Assembly (NCBI RefSeq): GCF_002355375.1
Contig: NZ_AP017312.1
Coordinates: 2,683,001-2,747,000 of the forward strand
DNA: 64,000 nt
From: Aneurinibacillus soli
GTDB taxonomy: Bacteria > Bacillota > Bacilli > Aneurinibacillales > Aneurinibacillaceae
Direction of reading: 5' to 3'
Of this stretch, positions 9,240 through 16,136 are shown in pieces. Numbering within the stretch: the stretch's first letter is position 1; the number at the start of each line of letters is the position of its first letter. The position numbers and the translations under genes are program-made. A model generated the notes under the pieces. The model was not told the DNA's origin. It did no database searches and saw only the letters and a program-made list of their open reading frames with translations.

Positions 9240-9452
9240 TTATTCCCACATATCATTCGTAAGATCCTGGATGTACTTCTTTCTTTTTTTCGTTCCTTCC
9301 AGATCAATATAGCTTCTTCCCTCTTCAAAAATAACTACATCCCCTGCTTTAACGTGTTTGGGAAGCTGATCTACTTCTATATCAATCATACTTTTATCCG
9401 CTTTCTCACAAACTGCGACCTTTCCTTCAATTCGATCAATGATGACCTTCAT
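9240..9452 (-). CDS. DUF3006 domain protein
   Basis: 70 residues from the ATG at 9452, behind AAGGAGG. The beta-rich sequence MKVIIDRIEGKVAVCE and the GDVVIFEEGR segment fit DUF3006, a small domain usually encoded next to a ComEC-type MBL hydrolase. That arrangement holds here: the upstream gene ends 10 bp before this start, so the two are almost certainly co-transcribed. Molecular function unknown. Confidence 0.85.
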   Translation of the reverse strand: MKVIIDRIEGKVAVCEKADKSMIDIEVDQLPKHVKAGDVVIFEEGRSYIDLEGTKKRKKYIQDLTNDMWE

Positions 9453-9462
9453 ATAAACCTCC

Positions 9463-10338
9463 TTATTGTGGCGCAAGAGACGGCACTTTAGTAAACATAA
9501 TATTTTTACCGTCACTCGTAGAAAGGATCGTGCCTAGTTCATCCGTTCGGTAAATCTTAATACCATTTGCTTGTAATCGCTTGATAATTTCAGCTTTCGG
9601 ATGTCCATATTTATTCCCTTTCCCAGCCGAAATGACCGCATACTCTGGTTGAACAGCCGATAAAAACGCCTGGCTAGTAGACGTATTGGCTCCGTGGTGC
9701 CCGACCTTCAGAACATTGGAGCGGATATTTTGACCTGCGGCGATCATATCTTTTTCTGATTTAACCGGTGCATCTCCAGTAAACAAAAAGGAATTGTCCC
9801 CATACGTTACTTTTACTACGGCGCTCCATGCATTCAGATCATCGCCATATGACTTCACAGGAGCGACAAATACAGCATCCGCTCCACTTAGACCGAGCGA
9901 TACCCCTGCCTTTGCTTCTTTCAGCTTCAATCCTTTTCGTTTTACTGCTTTCACAAAATCTTCGTATGTAATGGTCGTATGCGTAACTTTTGGCGTGTAG
10001 ACAGCGTGTACTTTCATGTTATCAATCACCGTATCCAATCCGCCTATGTGATCAGCATCAGGATGAGTGCCAATAACGGCATCAAGCGTATCAATATGTA
10101 ACGCTTGAAGATAACGAACCACTTGCTCCCCCTTGTCGTTATTTCCTCCATCTATCAAAACATTTTCGCCTTTATTTGTTCGAATGAGGATGCTATCTCC
10201 CTGACCTACATCAAAATAATAAACGTTCAAGTTCCCGGTAGTTGAAACTTCTTGCGACGTTTGTTGCGTTCCTTCACATCCTACTAGCCCCAAAATGAGG
10301 AACAAAGTTAAGCCAAGCTTCATGAGTCTATTTTTCAT
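9463..10338 (-). CDS. ComEC/Rec2-like MBL-fold metallohydrolase, lipoprotein
   Basis: 291 residues. The N-terminus is a lipoprotein signal with lipobox LVGC (Cys at about 21), so the enzyme is anchored outside the membrane. The metallo-beta-lactamase domain shows THPDADHIGG (the HxHxDH motif), GDAPVKSEKD (metal-binding Asp) and KVGHHGANTSTS. It corresponds to the ComEC C-terminal hydrolase domain without the channel part. The family degrades nucleic acid or phosphodiester substrates; the substrate here is not known. Paired with the DUF3006 gene. Confidence 0.9.
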   Translation of the reverse strand: MKNRLMKLGLTLFLILGLVGCEGTQQTSQEVSTTGNLNVYYFDVGQGDSILIRTNKGENVLIDGGNNDKGEQVVRYLQALHIDTLDAVIGTHPDADHIGGLDTVIDNMKVHAVYTPKVTHTTITYEDFVKAVKRKGLKLKEAKAGVSLGLSGADAVFVAPVKSYGDDLNAWSAVVKVTYGDNSFLFTGDAPVKSEKDMIAAGQNIRSNVLKVGHHGANTSTSQAFLSAVQPEYAVISAGKGNKYGHPKAEIIKRLQANGIKIYRTDELGTILSTSDGKNIMFTKVPSLAPQ

Positions 10339-10417
10339 CTGCTATTCTTCCCCTATGTTCTTTTATGTTTCGGATTGTTTCTTCTCCATAATCTTACCTC
10401 ATTTTCCTGGAAAGAGT

Positions 10418-10450
10418 GAAAAAACCAGGCTACATGTTATCGTAACCTGG
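10418..10450 (-). terminator. terminator of the AGCS symporter gene
   Basis: Read leftward, CCAGGTTAC and GTAGCCTGG form a stem with one mismatched pair, followed by TTTTTTC. It begins 11 bp after the symporter stop codon. Confidence 0.75.
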
Positions 10451-10460
10451 CTTTCTCCCT

Positions 10461-11834
10461 TTAGCTTGCTATTCTTTTCTCAGAAGCAGTTTCTTTCTCC
10501 TCCTGTAGAAAACGTCTTGTTTCCATGACAATGACCCCGCTTAATCCAATCAATCCGATTAAGTTCGGAATTGCCATCAATCCATTCGCAATATCAGCGA
10601 ATGTCCACACCATCCCAAGTTTTAAATTCGCGCCCACCGTAATCATGACCACAAAAATATACCGATAATAGCGAACAGCTTTTGGACCGAACAAATACTG
10701 GACACACTTCTCTCCATAATAAGACCAGCCAAGCATCGTAGAATACGCAAACAACACGATGGCAATGCCAAGAATCATACCGCCTGTACTGCCGAATACA
10801 GATTGAAACGCGAGTGTTGTTGCTTCTACCCCTGTTTTACCTGAATCCCAGGCACCGGTAGTAATTAATACGAGAGATGTAATAGTGCATATGACAAACG
10901 TATCAAGAAACGTTCCTGTCATTGATACAAGTGCTTGCTTGGCCGGCACATCCGTTCTTGCGGCTGCGGCTGCAATCGGTGCACTTCCGAGTCCGGCTTC
11001 ATTGGCAAATACACCACGTGCCACCCCGATTTGGATCGCGGCGGCCACACCTGCCCCAACAAATCCACCGACAGCTGCTGTACCGTTAAAAGCTCCAGAG
11101 AAAATAAGTCCAAACGCTGTTGGAATTTGATCAATATGATAAAAAATAATAATTAACCCGGCAATCACATAAAACAGAGCTTTTACCGGAACGAAATAGC
11201 CAGTTACTCTCCCGATTTTCTTAACCCCGCCCAGAATAACGAGCGCCGTAAATATAGACATCAGGATGCCGCTTGCAAGCGGAGGGATCGAAAAGTTAAT
11301 TCGCATCGCCTCTGCAACCGAGTTGCTTTGTACCATGTTCCCAATCCCGAAAGAAGCAGTAGCACCAAAAATCGCGAATAAGACAGCCAGCCATTTTTTC
11401 TTGAGGCCGTACTCCAGATAATACATCGGACCGCCAGAGTATTCCCCGTTTTCCCCTTTAATTCGATATTTTACCGCAAGAATGGCCTCGGAATATTTCG
11501 TAGCCATCCCGAACAAAGCCGTCATCCACATCCAAAATACCGCACCCGGGCCACCAATCGATACGGCTGTAGCAACCCCGGCGATGTTCCCCGTCCCAAT
11601 CGTTGCAGCCATGGCGGTCATCAGTGCCTGAAAGTGACTGATGTCCCCAGCCGTAGACCCGTCCTGTGATTTCCCAAACGCCAGCTTATGGGCGGCCCAT
11701 AGCTTGACGAATTGCAGTCCGCGCAAACGCACAGTAAGCAGGATGCCTGTGCCTACCAGAAGTACCAGTGTAGGCAATCCCCATACGTAATGATTAATTA
11801 CTTCTAAAGCTTTACTTACCGTCTCCATCTCCAT
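10461..11834 (-). CDS. sodium:alanine/glycine symporter (AGCS family)
   Basis: 457 residues with about 11 hydrophobic segments. Family signatures include TAMAATIGTGNIAGVATA, GGPGAVFWMW, EYSGGPMYYLEYGL and GVFANEAGLGSAPIAAAAA. AGCS proteins import alanine or glycine with Na+. The upstream tandem glycine riboswitch points to glycine as substrate, with uptake induced to feed glycine use or export excess. Start at the first ATG, behind AAAGGGG; an internal ATG two codons on is also possible. Confidence 0.93.
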   Translation of the reverse strand: MEMETVSKALEVINHYVWGLPTLVLLVGTGILLTVRLRGLQFVKLWAAHKLAFGKSQDGSTAGDISHFQALMTAMAATIGTGNIAGVATAVSIGGPGAVFWMWMTALFGMATKYSEAILAVKYRIKGENGEYSGGPMYYLEYGLKKKWLAVLFAIFGATASFGIGNMVQSNSVAEAMRINFSIPPLASGILMSIFTALVILGGVKKIGRVTGYFVPVKALFYVIAGLIIIFYHIDQIPTAFGLIFSGAFNGTAAVGGFVGAGVAAAIQIGVARGVFANEAGLGSAPIAAAAARTDVPAKQALVSMTGTFLDTFVICTITSLVLITTGAWDSGKTGVEATTLAFQSVFGSTGGMILGIAIVLFAYSTMLGWSYYGEKCVQYLFGPKAVRYYRYIFVVMITVGANLKLGMVWTFADIANGLMAIPNLIGLIGLSGVIVMETRRFLQEEKETASEKRIAS

Positions 11835-11846
11835 TCCCCTTTACAG

Positions 11847-11882
11847 AAAAAATAAAAAACCATTTCATTCATATGAAATGGT
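11847..11882 (-). terminator. second intrinsic terminator in the symporter leader
   Basis: Read leftward, ACCATTTCAT and ATGAAATGGT (11859-11882) form a 10-bp stem with a small loop, followed by TTTTTTATTTTTT. It stands between the riboswitch terminator and the symporter ribosome site, so transcripts must pass two terminators. Confidence 0.8.
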
Positions 11883-11909
11883 CTCTGGAGATACAAGGGA
11901 TAGAAAAAT

Positions 11910-11930
11910 AAACCGATTCGGCATCGGTTT
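11910..11930 (-). terminator. riboswitch expression-platform terminator
   Basis: AAACCGA and TCGGTTT with loop TGCCGAA, followed leftward by TATTTTTC. It directly follows the last glycine aptamer helix, as expected for a transcription-terminating expression platform. Confidence 0.8.
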
Positions 11931-12155
11931 TTCCTGTCGCTTGTCTCTGTCCTTTTACCTGAGAGATTATCTGCTATGGCGCAGATTTGCTCCTTCGGTG
12001 CTCTGTATCCTCCACGCCACTTGCGGGGCAGGAGGGAGTCTCTCCAGAGATTCGTCCCCATGCAGTTCTACTTGTTATCCAAGACCTGAGAGTTTCAAAG
12101 CTGTCCGACCAGCTTCTTGCCCCATCGGTAGATCAATTGATCTTCTCCTGTATGG
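11925..12155 (-). ncRNA. tandem glycine riboswitch
   Basis: Read leftward, the second aptamer shows the hallmark segments GGAGAGACTCCCTCC, ACCGAAGGAGCAAATC, AATCTCTCAGGTAAAAGGAC and AGAG at the end. A first, less canonical aptamer precedes it (about 12155-12060) with ACCGATGGGGCAAG and AACTCTCAGGT. This is the gcvT-type glycine riboswitch in cooperative tandem form. It ends in a terminator and lies upstream of an AGCS amino-acid symporter, a known genetic context for this RNA. Confidence 0.93.
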
Positions 12156-12233
12156 TTCATCCGAATGCTATATGATTAATAAAGAATAGTATAGACACTG
12201 ATAAAGAAATAAATCAAGATGTATTTTATATTC

Positions 12234-12262
12234 TTGCTCGATTTCGTTAAAAATGATAAAAT
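12234..12262 (+). promoter_or_regulatory. sigma-A promoter of the CPA2 antiporter leader
   Basis: TTGCTC (-35, 12234-12239) and TAAAAT (-10, 12257-12262) are separated by 17 bp. Initiation is predicted around 12269, giving a leader of roughly 135 nt before the antiporter start. Confidence 0.55.
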
Positions 12263-12268
12263 AATTAC

Positions 12269-12356
12269 ATAATTTAATGCATGGACCTCGGAGGAGCCTG
12301 TCAAACACGGGATTGTTCTATTCTTTTTTAGAGCCTGTGTTTCACAGGCTTTTTTT
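12269..12356 (+). ncRNA. unidentified leader RNA with terminator and competing pairing
   Basis: AGCCTGTG (12332-12339) and CACAGGCT (12343-12350) form an 8-bp stem with a 3-base loop followed by TTTTTTT, a strong terminator. An upstream copy of GAGCCTGT (12294-12301) could pair with the same 3' arm, and can also pair locally (CCTGT with ACGGG). That gives mutually exclusive structures, as in attenuators and riboswitches. I do not recognise it as a known class. A 16-codon reading frame starts at the ATG at 12281 and includes two Cys codons, but it has no ribosome site. Confidence 0.6.
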
Positions 12357-12406
12357 GTGTTTTTTTAGCTTACTTTCACAAACTATAACTGAAAGGTGGA
12401 AAACGA

Positions 12407-13561
12407 ATGCTTATTTTAACATTAGCACTTATTTTAATCGCTTCCAAAATCGCCGGAGATGTAAGTGTACGGCTTGGCCAACCGTCTGTATTAGGGAAGT
12501 TAGTCATCGGAATTGTGTTAGGGCCCGCTGTGTTAGGCTGGATACACGATACGGAAATACTGCATGAGATAAGCCAGATCGGCGTAATCTTACTTATGTT
12601 TATCGCTGGATTGGAAACCGATGTAGAGGAATTTAAGCGATCTGGCAAAGCATCGACGTATGTTGGAATGGCAGGGATTCTGCTGCCACTTGGGGCGGGT
12701 TATCTTGCAGGGTTATTTATGAACTATTCTTCTTTACAAGCTCTGTTTCTTGGATTATTGTTATCTGCTACTAGTGTAAGCATTTCCGTTCAAGCACTGA
12801 AGGAAATGGGGAAATTGAATACCAAAGAAGGGGTGACAATTCTCGGGGCAGCTGTAATTGATGATATTGTCGTGATTATTGCGCTGGCTTTCCTGATGAG
12901 CCTGGCGGGTGGCGAAGTCAGTCTGAGCATGATTATTGGCAAAAAGGTCGCATTCTTTGCCATTGCGATTCTCGCAGGCTGGAAGATCGTGCCGTGGGTG
13001 CTGAAGAAGTTTGCTCCGCTGCGCGTGACGGAATCGGTTGTGTCGGCAGGGTTAATCATTTGCTTTACGTTTGCCTATATGGCGGAATATGCAGGTGTTG
13101 CCGCAATTATTGGAGCTTACATTGCCGGGGTTGCCATTAGTGTAACAGACTACAAGCATGAAGTTTTTGAGAAAGTGGAGACGATTAGTTATTCGATTTT
13201 TGTCCCTGTGTTTTTTACGTCGATTGGCATTGCAGTGGAATTCAATGGCCTTGGGAATCAGATTGGACTTATCGTAGGGTTAAGTGTACTGGCGATTGTG
13301 ACAAAGCTATTGGGTGGAGCGCTTGGGGCCAGATTGGGTGGTTTTCACTGGCGAAGTTCAATGGGAATTGGGTCCGCGATGGTATCACGCGGTGAGGTGG
13401 CATTAATTATCGCAGGGATCGGACTGGAAGCAAACCTTTTAAATACGGAGTTGTTTTCGATTCTCGTGGTCGTTGTGTTGATTACAACGATTGTGACCCC
13501 TCCAATGATGAAGTTGTTTTTCGCAGATAAAATGGGTCAGGAACAGCAGTCTTTTGACTAG
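12407..13561 (+). CDS. monovalent cation:proton antiporter (CPA2 family)
   Basis: 384 residues with about 12 membrane segments. It carries CPA2 hallmarks: LGKLVIGIVLGPAVLGW near the start, LSATSVSISVQALKEMGKL, AAVIDDIVVIIALAFL (the ion-binding DD-type motif) and MVSRGEVALIIAGIGLE near the end. It lacks the cytoplasmic TrkA-N/RCK domain of KefB/KefC, so it resembles GerN/NapA-like Na+(K+)/H+ antiporters. Ribosome site GAAAGGTGG. The attenuator-like leader suggests ion- or metabolite-controlled expression. Confidence 0.92.
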   Translation: MLILTLALILIASKIAGDVSVRLGQPSVLGKLVIGIVLGPAVLGWIHDTEILHEISQIGVILLMFIAGLETDVEEFKRSGKASTYVGMAGILLPLGAGYLAGLFMNYSSLQALFLGLLLSATSVSISVQALKEMGKLNTKEGVTILGAAVIDDIVVIIALAFLMSLAGGEVSLSMIIGKKVAFFAIAILAGWKIVPWVLKKFAPLRVTESVVSAGLIICFTFAYMAEYAGVAAIIGAYIAGVAISVTDYKHEVFEKVETISYSIFVPVFFTSIGIAVEFNGLGNQIGLIVGLSVLAIVTKLLGGALGARLGGFHWRSSMGIGSAMVSRGEVALIIAGIGLEANLLNTELFSILVVVVLITTIVTPPMMKLFFADKMGQEQQSFD

Positions 13562-13575
13562 TTCTACACTAATAA

Positions 13576-13602
13576 CAAAGGACGGCTATGTGCCGTCCTT
13601 TG
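13576..13602. terminator. terminator between antiporter and HsmA-like gene
   Basis: CAAAGGACGGC and GCCGTCCTTTG make an 11-bp stem with loop TATGT; A/T-rich outer pairs allow use from either side by the two convergent genes. Confidence 0.8.
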
Positions 13603-13637
13603 ATTCATTAAATTTCCGTTTATCGTACATCAAGTAA

Positions 13638-14009
13638 CTAGTAGCTCTTCACAAAGCTTAATCCTACTCCGATGAGATAAGGAACAAGCCAGAGACCCCA
13701 GACTGATAAGCTAAAGGCATGGAATCGAGTGATTCGTTCTTTGTTTTTTGTGAAGTAAACAACTGTAGCCCACAAAGCGTGAATCAGCATTAAGACAAGG
13801 GCTGTCATTCCGGTCACTGCATGCAAGTTCAGAGAATGAGCGGTGCTTAACTTTTCCATAAATGTTGTACCAAGTGTATCAAATACTAAGCCACCCCAGA
13901 AAAAGATAAGATGTTTTCCTTTTAGCTGTCCGGCTCTCCGTTCACTCCACACACCGATTGTATACAAAACTAACGCCACATTAATAAAAATAACCGCAAA
14001 TGCTAACAT
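13638..14009 (-). CDS. HsmA-family (TIGR03987-like) membrane protein
   Basis: 123 residues with four predicted membrane segments (about 2-20, 33-52, 65-85, 97-118). The stretches KGKHLIFFWGGLVFDTLGT and LNLHAVTGMTALVLMLIHA match a small conserved family annotated HsmA/TIGR03987. The histidines and the four-helix layout suggest a heme- or quinone-associated protein, but this is conjecture. ATG at 14009 behind TAGGAGAGG. Confidence 0.7.
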   Translation of the reverse strand: MLAFAVIFINVALVLYTIGVWSERRAGQLKGKHLIFFWGGLVFDTLGTTFMEKLSTAHSLNLHAVTGMTALVLMLIHALWATVVYFTKNKERITRFHAFSLSVWGLWLVPYLIGVGLSFVKSY

Positions 14010-14059
14010 GTTTTCCTCTCCTATTCATCATCTTTGTTGATAAAGGATATCTGATTGAG

Positions 14060-14422
14060 ATCATTATAAGCTCTCAATATGAATGGAAGATGAACGGCGT
14101 ATGGTGGATGCCAAACACTTTTGAACCTATTTTGGGACATGACTTCATACTCCAAACAGGTCATTTTGGTGATTCACCGTGTAAAGTAACTGAGCTTGAC
14201 CCTCCGAACCGTGTCGGTTTTGATTGGGGTAAAGATTGGCATCTTACTTTTGAATTGAAAAAGTTGGAAGATAGAAAAACAGAGTTCACACTGATCCATT
14301 CTGGCTGGGATGCGGAAAAAGTCACAGAGTTTGGACAACCTCACTCGGTTGTTCGTGGCATTATGGATGGCGGATGGGAAAAAATCGTCAAAGAGAATCT
14401 TCCCGCATATATCGAGGCTTAA
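14060..14422 (+). pseudogene. SRPBCC/AHSA1-family protein, 5'-truncated
   Basis: From about 14075 the frame reads a C-terminal SRPBCC domain: CKVTELDPPNRVGFDWGKDW, then a strand-rich stretch and MDGGWEKIVKENLPAYIEA. Family members are about 140-160 residues and begin with a helix-strand segment that is absent here. The best internal ATG (14090) leaves 110 residues and has no good ribosome site. The break falls in the upstream region of the divergent HsmA-like gene, so a deletion joined the two. The next gene, an ArsR regulator, is a usual partner of this family. Confidence 0.65.
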
Positions 14423-14423
14423 A

Positions 14424-14750
14424 TTGCTTGCATCTCCGTCCAAGCACGATGTATTTCAAGCAATCGCTGACCCTACTCGTAGAAAGCTGTTAAAATTGCT
14501 CGTTGACAAGGAAATGCCGATTACTGCAATTACGGAATACTTCCCGATAACTCGTACTGCTGTTAATAAGCATTTGCATGTTCTTTCCGATGCAGGTCTT
14601 GTCAGTAGTCAGAAGGTTGGACGGGAAACTCGGTATAGACTTCAGCCAGAACCCCTTGTCGAACTAAAACAATGGCTTTCTTTTTTTGAACAATATTGGG
14701 ATGACAAGATGTCTGCTCTTAAAGAATTTGTAGAGACTGATAACGATTAG
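14424..14750 (+). CDS. ArsR-family transcriptional regulator
   Basis: 108 residues from a TTG at 14424, placed 6 bases after GAGG and one base past the SRPBCC stop. KHDVFQAIADPTRRKLLKLL and the recognition region TRTAVNKHLHVLSDAGLVSSQK are typical of winged-helix ArsR proteins of the SRPBCC-associated type, which lack metal-binding cysteines. The C-terminal LKQWLSFFEQYWDDKMSALKE helix would dimerise. Translationally coupled to the broken SRPBCC gene. Its operator is not evident. Confidence 0.88.
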   Translation: MLASPSKHDVFQAIADPTRRKLLKLLVDKEMPITAITEYFPITRTAVNKHLHVLSDAGLVSSQKVGRETRYRLQPEPLVELKQWLSFFEQYWDDKMSALKEFVETDND

Positions 14751-14757
14751 TGGTTAT

Positions 14758-14793
14758 AAAACCGAGATGGGCGGGTTAGCGCTCTCGGTTTTT
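14758..14793 (+). terminator. terminator after the ArsR gene
   Basis: AAACCGAGA and TCTCGGTTT form a stem followed by a T-run, 7 bp past the stop codon. Confidence 0.8.
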
Positions 14794-14981
14794 TTATTTT
14801 GTTGATGATAGTGATTTTTTTGGTGTTTGATAGGTTTTTATACGCAGTATTTTAAAACTATAGTTACTTAACTAGATGAGGTATCGCCATATGCCCATCA
14901 AGCTAAAAGGATAAAATTCTAAAAGGCCGGTAATGTTAGGGGTCACGAAACGAAAAAATCGTACGTTAAGGAAGAAATGAA

Positions 14982-15016
14982 AAGCCGGATTCCATTTTAC
15001 AAGGAATTCCGGCCTT
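14982..15016 (-). terminator. terminator of the VOC gene
   Basis: GGCCGGAATTCC and GGAATCCGGC pair with one bulge; reading leftward the stem is followed by TTTTCATTTC. About 60 bp past the VOC stop. Between 14800 and 14980 I see no gene. Confidence 0.55.
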
Positions 15017-15073
15017 CTCCATGTCAGCGTCTTATTGCACTAACGATACCCGTTACTTATATAAAACGTACAA

Positions 15074-15427
15074 TTACTTAAGCTCAATCAAGTAAAGAGG
15101 ATTACCATCAGGGTCACTGAAGTGTGCGAGTCGGGCTGTATTTTCTTCCATAAAATGTTGAAATTCAACACCACGGGATTTCAGTATCTCGATTGCTAAC
15201 TCTAATTTTTGTACTTCAAATCCAATAGACATGCTCCCTGATTTCCCCTGTTGTGAACTTTGTTCTCCGGCAGGATATAGTAGCGAAATTGTCAATCCCG
15301 GTGCTTCGACCACCGCCAAATGCCCTTCCACTTGGTGTGTCAGCTTTAATCCAAGGGTTTCGACGTAAAATTGTACTGCTTTTTTAAAATCTGCTACCAT
15401 GACACTTACATTGCCACTCTTGAACAT
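15074..15427 (-). CDS. VOC-superfamily (glyoxalase-fold) protein
   Basis: 117 residues from the ATG at 15427, behind CGGAGG; the longer frame extends into the ISL3-type remnant and is rejected. Two beta-alpha-beta-beta-beta repeats are seen: NVSVMVADFKKAVQFYVETLGLK and ELAIEILKSRGVEFQHF, ending in HFSDPDGNPLYLIEL. VOC proteins bind a metal or ligand in the cup between modules; members include glyoxalases and drug-binding proteins. The substrate cannot be told. A mobile-element remnant lies just upstream and may have displaced or supplied its promoter. Confidence 0.85.
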   Translation of the reverse strand: MFKSGNVSVMVADFKKAVQFYVETLGLKLTHQVEGHLAVVEAPGLTISLLYPAGEQSSQQGKSGSMSIGFEVQKLELAIEILKSRGVEFQHFMEENTARLAHFSDPDGNPLYLIELK

Positions 15428-15482
15428 TGTATATTTCCTCCGTTTTTCAATCTTATTTTTAATTATATTCAATATTAGTTTT

Positions 15483-15646
15483 GGCTCTACACCAAAGTCT
15501 GTTCTTGACACATGTTAATAGGAAATAATGACATTTTGAAGATGATGCACCAGCGGTTTTTCTCAATGAATCCAAGTCTTCAAGGCATGCAATATGAACA
15601 GCATAATCTTCATTGTCTTGTCAAGAATATGTTTTGGTGTAGAGCC
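15483..15646. mobile_element. ISL3-type element remnant or MITE (164 bp)
   Basis: The ends are inverted: GGCTCTACACCAAA at 15483-15496 and its complement TTTGGTGTAGAGCC ending at 15646. Both are followed inward by a TTCTTGACA segment, so the imperfect terminal repeats are about 28 bp. The GGCTCTACACCAAA end is typical of ISL3-family elements. No transposase is left between them, and no 8-bp target duplication is visible. Confidence 0.7.
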
Positions 15647-15671
15647 AAAAAACACTCCCATTAAGAGAGTG

Positions 15672-15694
15672 TCGAATATGGTATAATCTTGTCA
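15672..15694 (+). promoter_or_regulatory. extended -10 promoter of the BsrG-like toxin mRNA
   Basis: TATGG immediately precedes TATAAT (15682-15687), giving an extended -10 (TGnTATAAT) that needs little -35 contact. The start of transcription is expected near 15694, about 65 nt before the toxin ATG. Confidence 0.65.
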
Positions 15695-15714
15695 TTGTAC
15701 ATAGATACGGCTCT

Positions 15715-15877
15715 CTCAAGGGTGTTGGCTCATCCCCTAATGAAAGGGGGTGAGGCCCATGACAGTATATGAAGCATTATCTTTGATGATTGGTGGTGGC
15801 ATGCTTGTCGCTACGATCTTCATTGCAGTATTTACGGCTATTACTGTCATGAATAAAGAAAAATAGACACCCTTGAG
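15715..15877 (+). promoter_or_regulatory. long-range 5'-3' complementary arms in the toxin mRNA
   Basis: CTCAAGGGTGT (15715-15725, 5' leader) is perfectly complementary to ACACCCTTGAG (15867-15877, starting right after the stop codon). In type I toxin mRNAs such as bsrG and txpA, pairing of the 5' and 3' ends helps hide the ribosome site; the same is likely here. The leader also contains CCCCTAATGAAAGGGG around the ribosome site. Confidence 0.6.
15759..15866 (+). CDS. BsrG-like small membrane toxin (type I toxin)
   Basis: 35 residues. The start MTVYEALSLMIGGGMLVA and the end VMNKEK match the size, hydrophobic core and basic tail of the putative holin-like toxins; B. subtilis BsrG also begins MTVYE. 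One membrane helix spans about residues 7-31. The ribosome site AAAGGGGGTGAGG precedes the ATG. Such peptides depolarise or disturb the envelope when the antisense RNA antitoxin is absent. The locus is flanked by an ISL3-type remnant, which fits acquisition by transfer. BsrG itself is prophage-borne; no prophage genes are seen here. Confidence 0.85.
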   Translation: MTVYEALSLMIGGGMLVATIFIAVFTAITVMNKEK

Positions 15878-15956
15878 TGTTTGGGAGAACAACAGGGAGT
15901 CTATTTTCTGTAACTAATCCATATTGAGCCGCCCATTTAGAGGGAAGGTCTATTGT
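15870..15956 (-). ncRNA. candidate antisense antitoxin RNA (3'-overlapping)
   Basis: On the minus strand TACAAT (complement of 15950-15955) could be a -10, giving an RNA that starts near 15945 and overlaps the toxin 3' region and coding end. This is the usual arrangement for type I antitoxins such as SR4. The -35 is weak and the antisense terminator was not located, so the RNA is an inference from context. Confidence 0.4.
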
Positions 15957-15960
15957 ACAT

Positions 15961-15998
15961 GACCGCTTTGGTGTTACCAGCACCAGGCGGTCTTTTTT
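15961..15998 (+). terminator. terminator of the toxin mRNA
   Basis: GACCGC and GCGGTC close a stem with inner pairs GGTG and CACC, followed by TTTTTTAG. It ends a predicted mRNA of about 300 nt, in line with type I toxin messages. Confidence 0.75.
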
Positions 15999-16136
15999 AG
16001 TTTACACAAATTTGATGACTTAATTACTTCGGAAATGAAGAAGTTTCTTTTCGTTTATTATACATTATATTTTTGATTTATATCAAAATACAAATGAAAT
16101 TTAAAAATAATTGCAGGAAGTACTTTATATGAAAAT

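Noticed and set aside
11816-12189. Several frames of 60-103 codons on both strands between the AGCS gene and the antiporter
   Set aside because: They lie within the glycine riboswitch and its terminators; the RNA explains the sequence.
15428-15511. Longer N-terminus for the VOC protein
   Set aside because: The extension runs into the inverted end of the ISL3-type remnant; the ATG at 15427 has a proper CGGAGG site.
15777-15983. A 68-codon minus-strand frame over the toxin locus
   Set aside because: It is antisense to the BsrG-like gene and its terminator and has no ribosome site; an untranslated antisense RNA is more likely.
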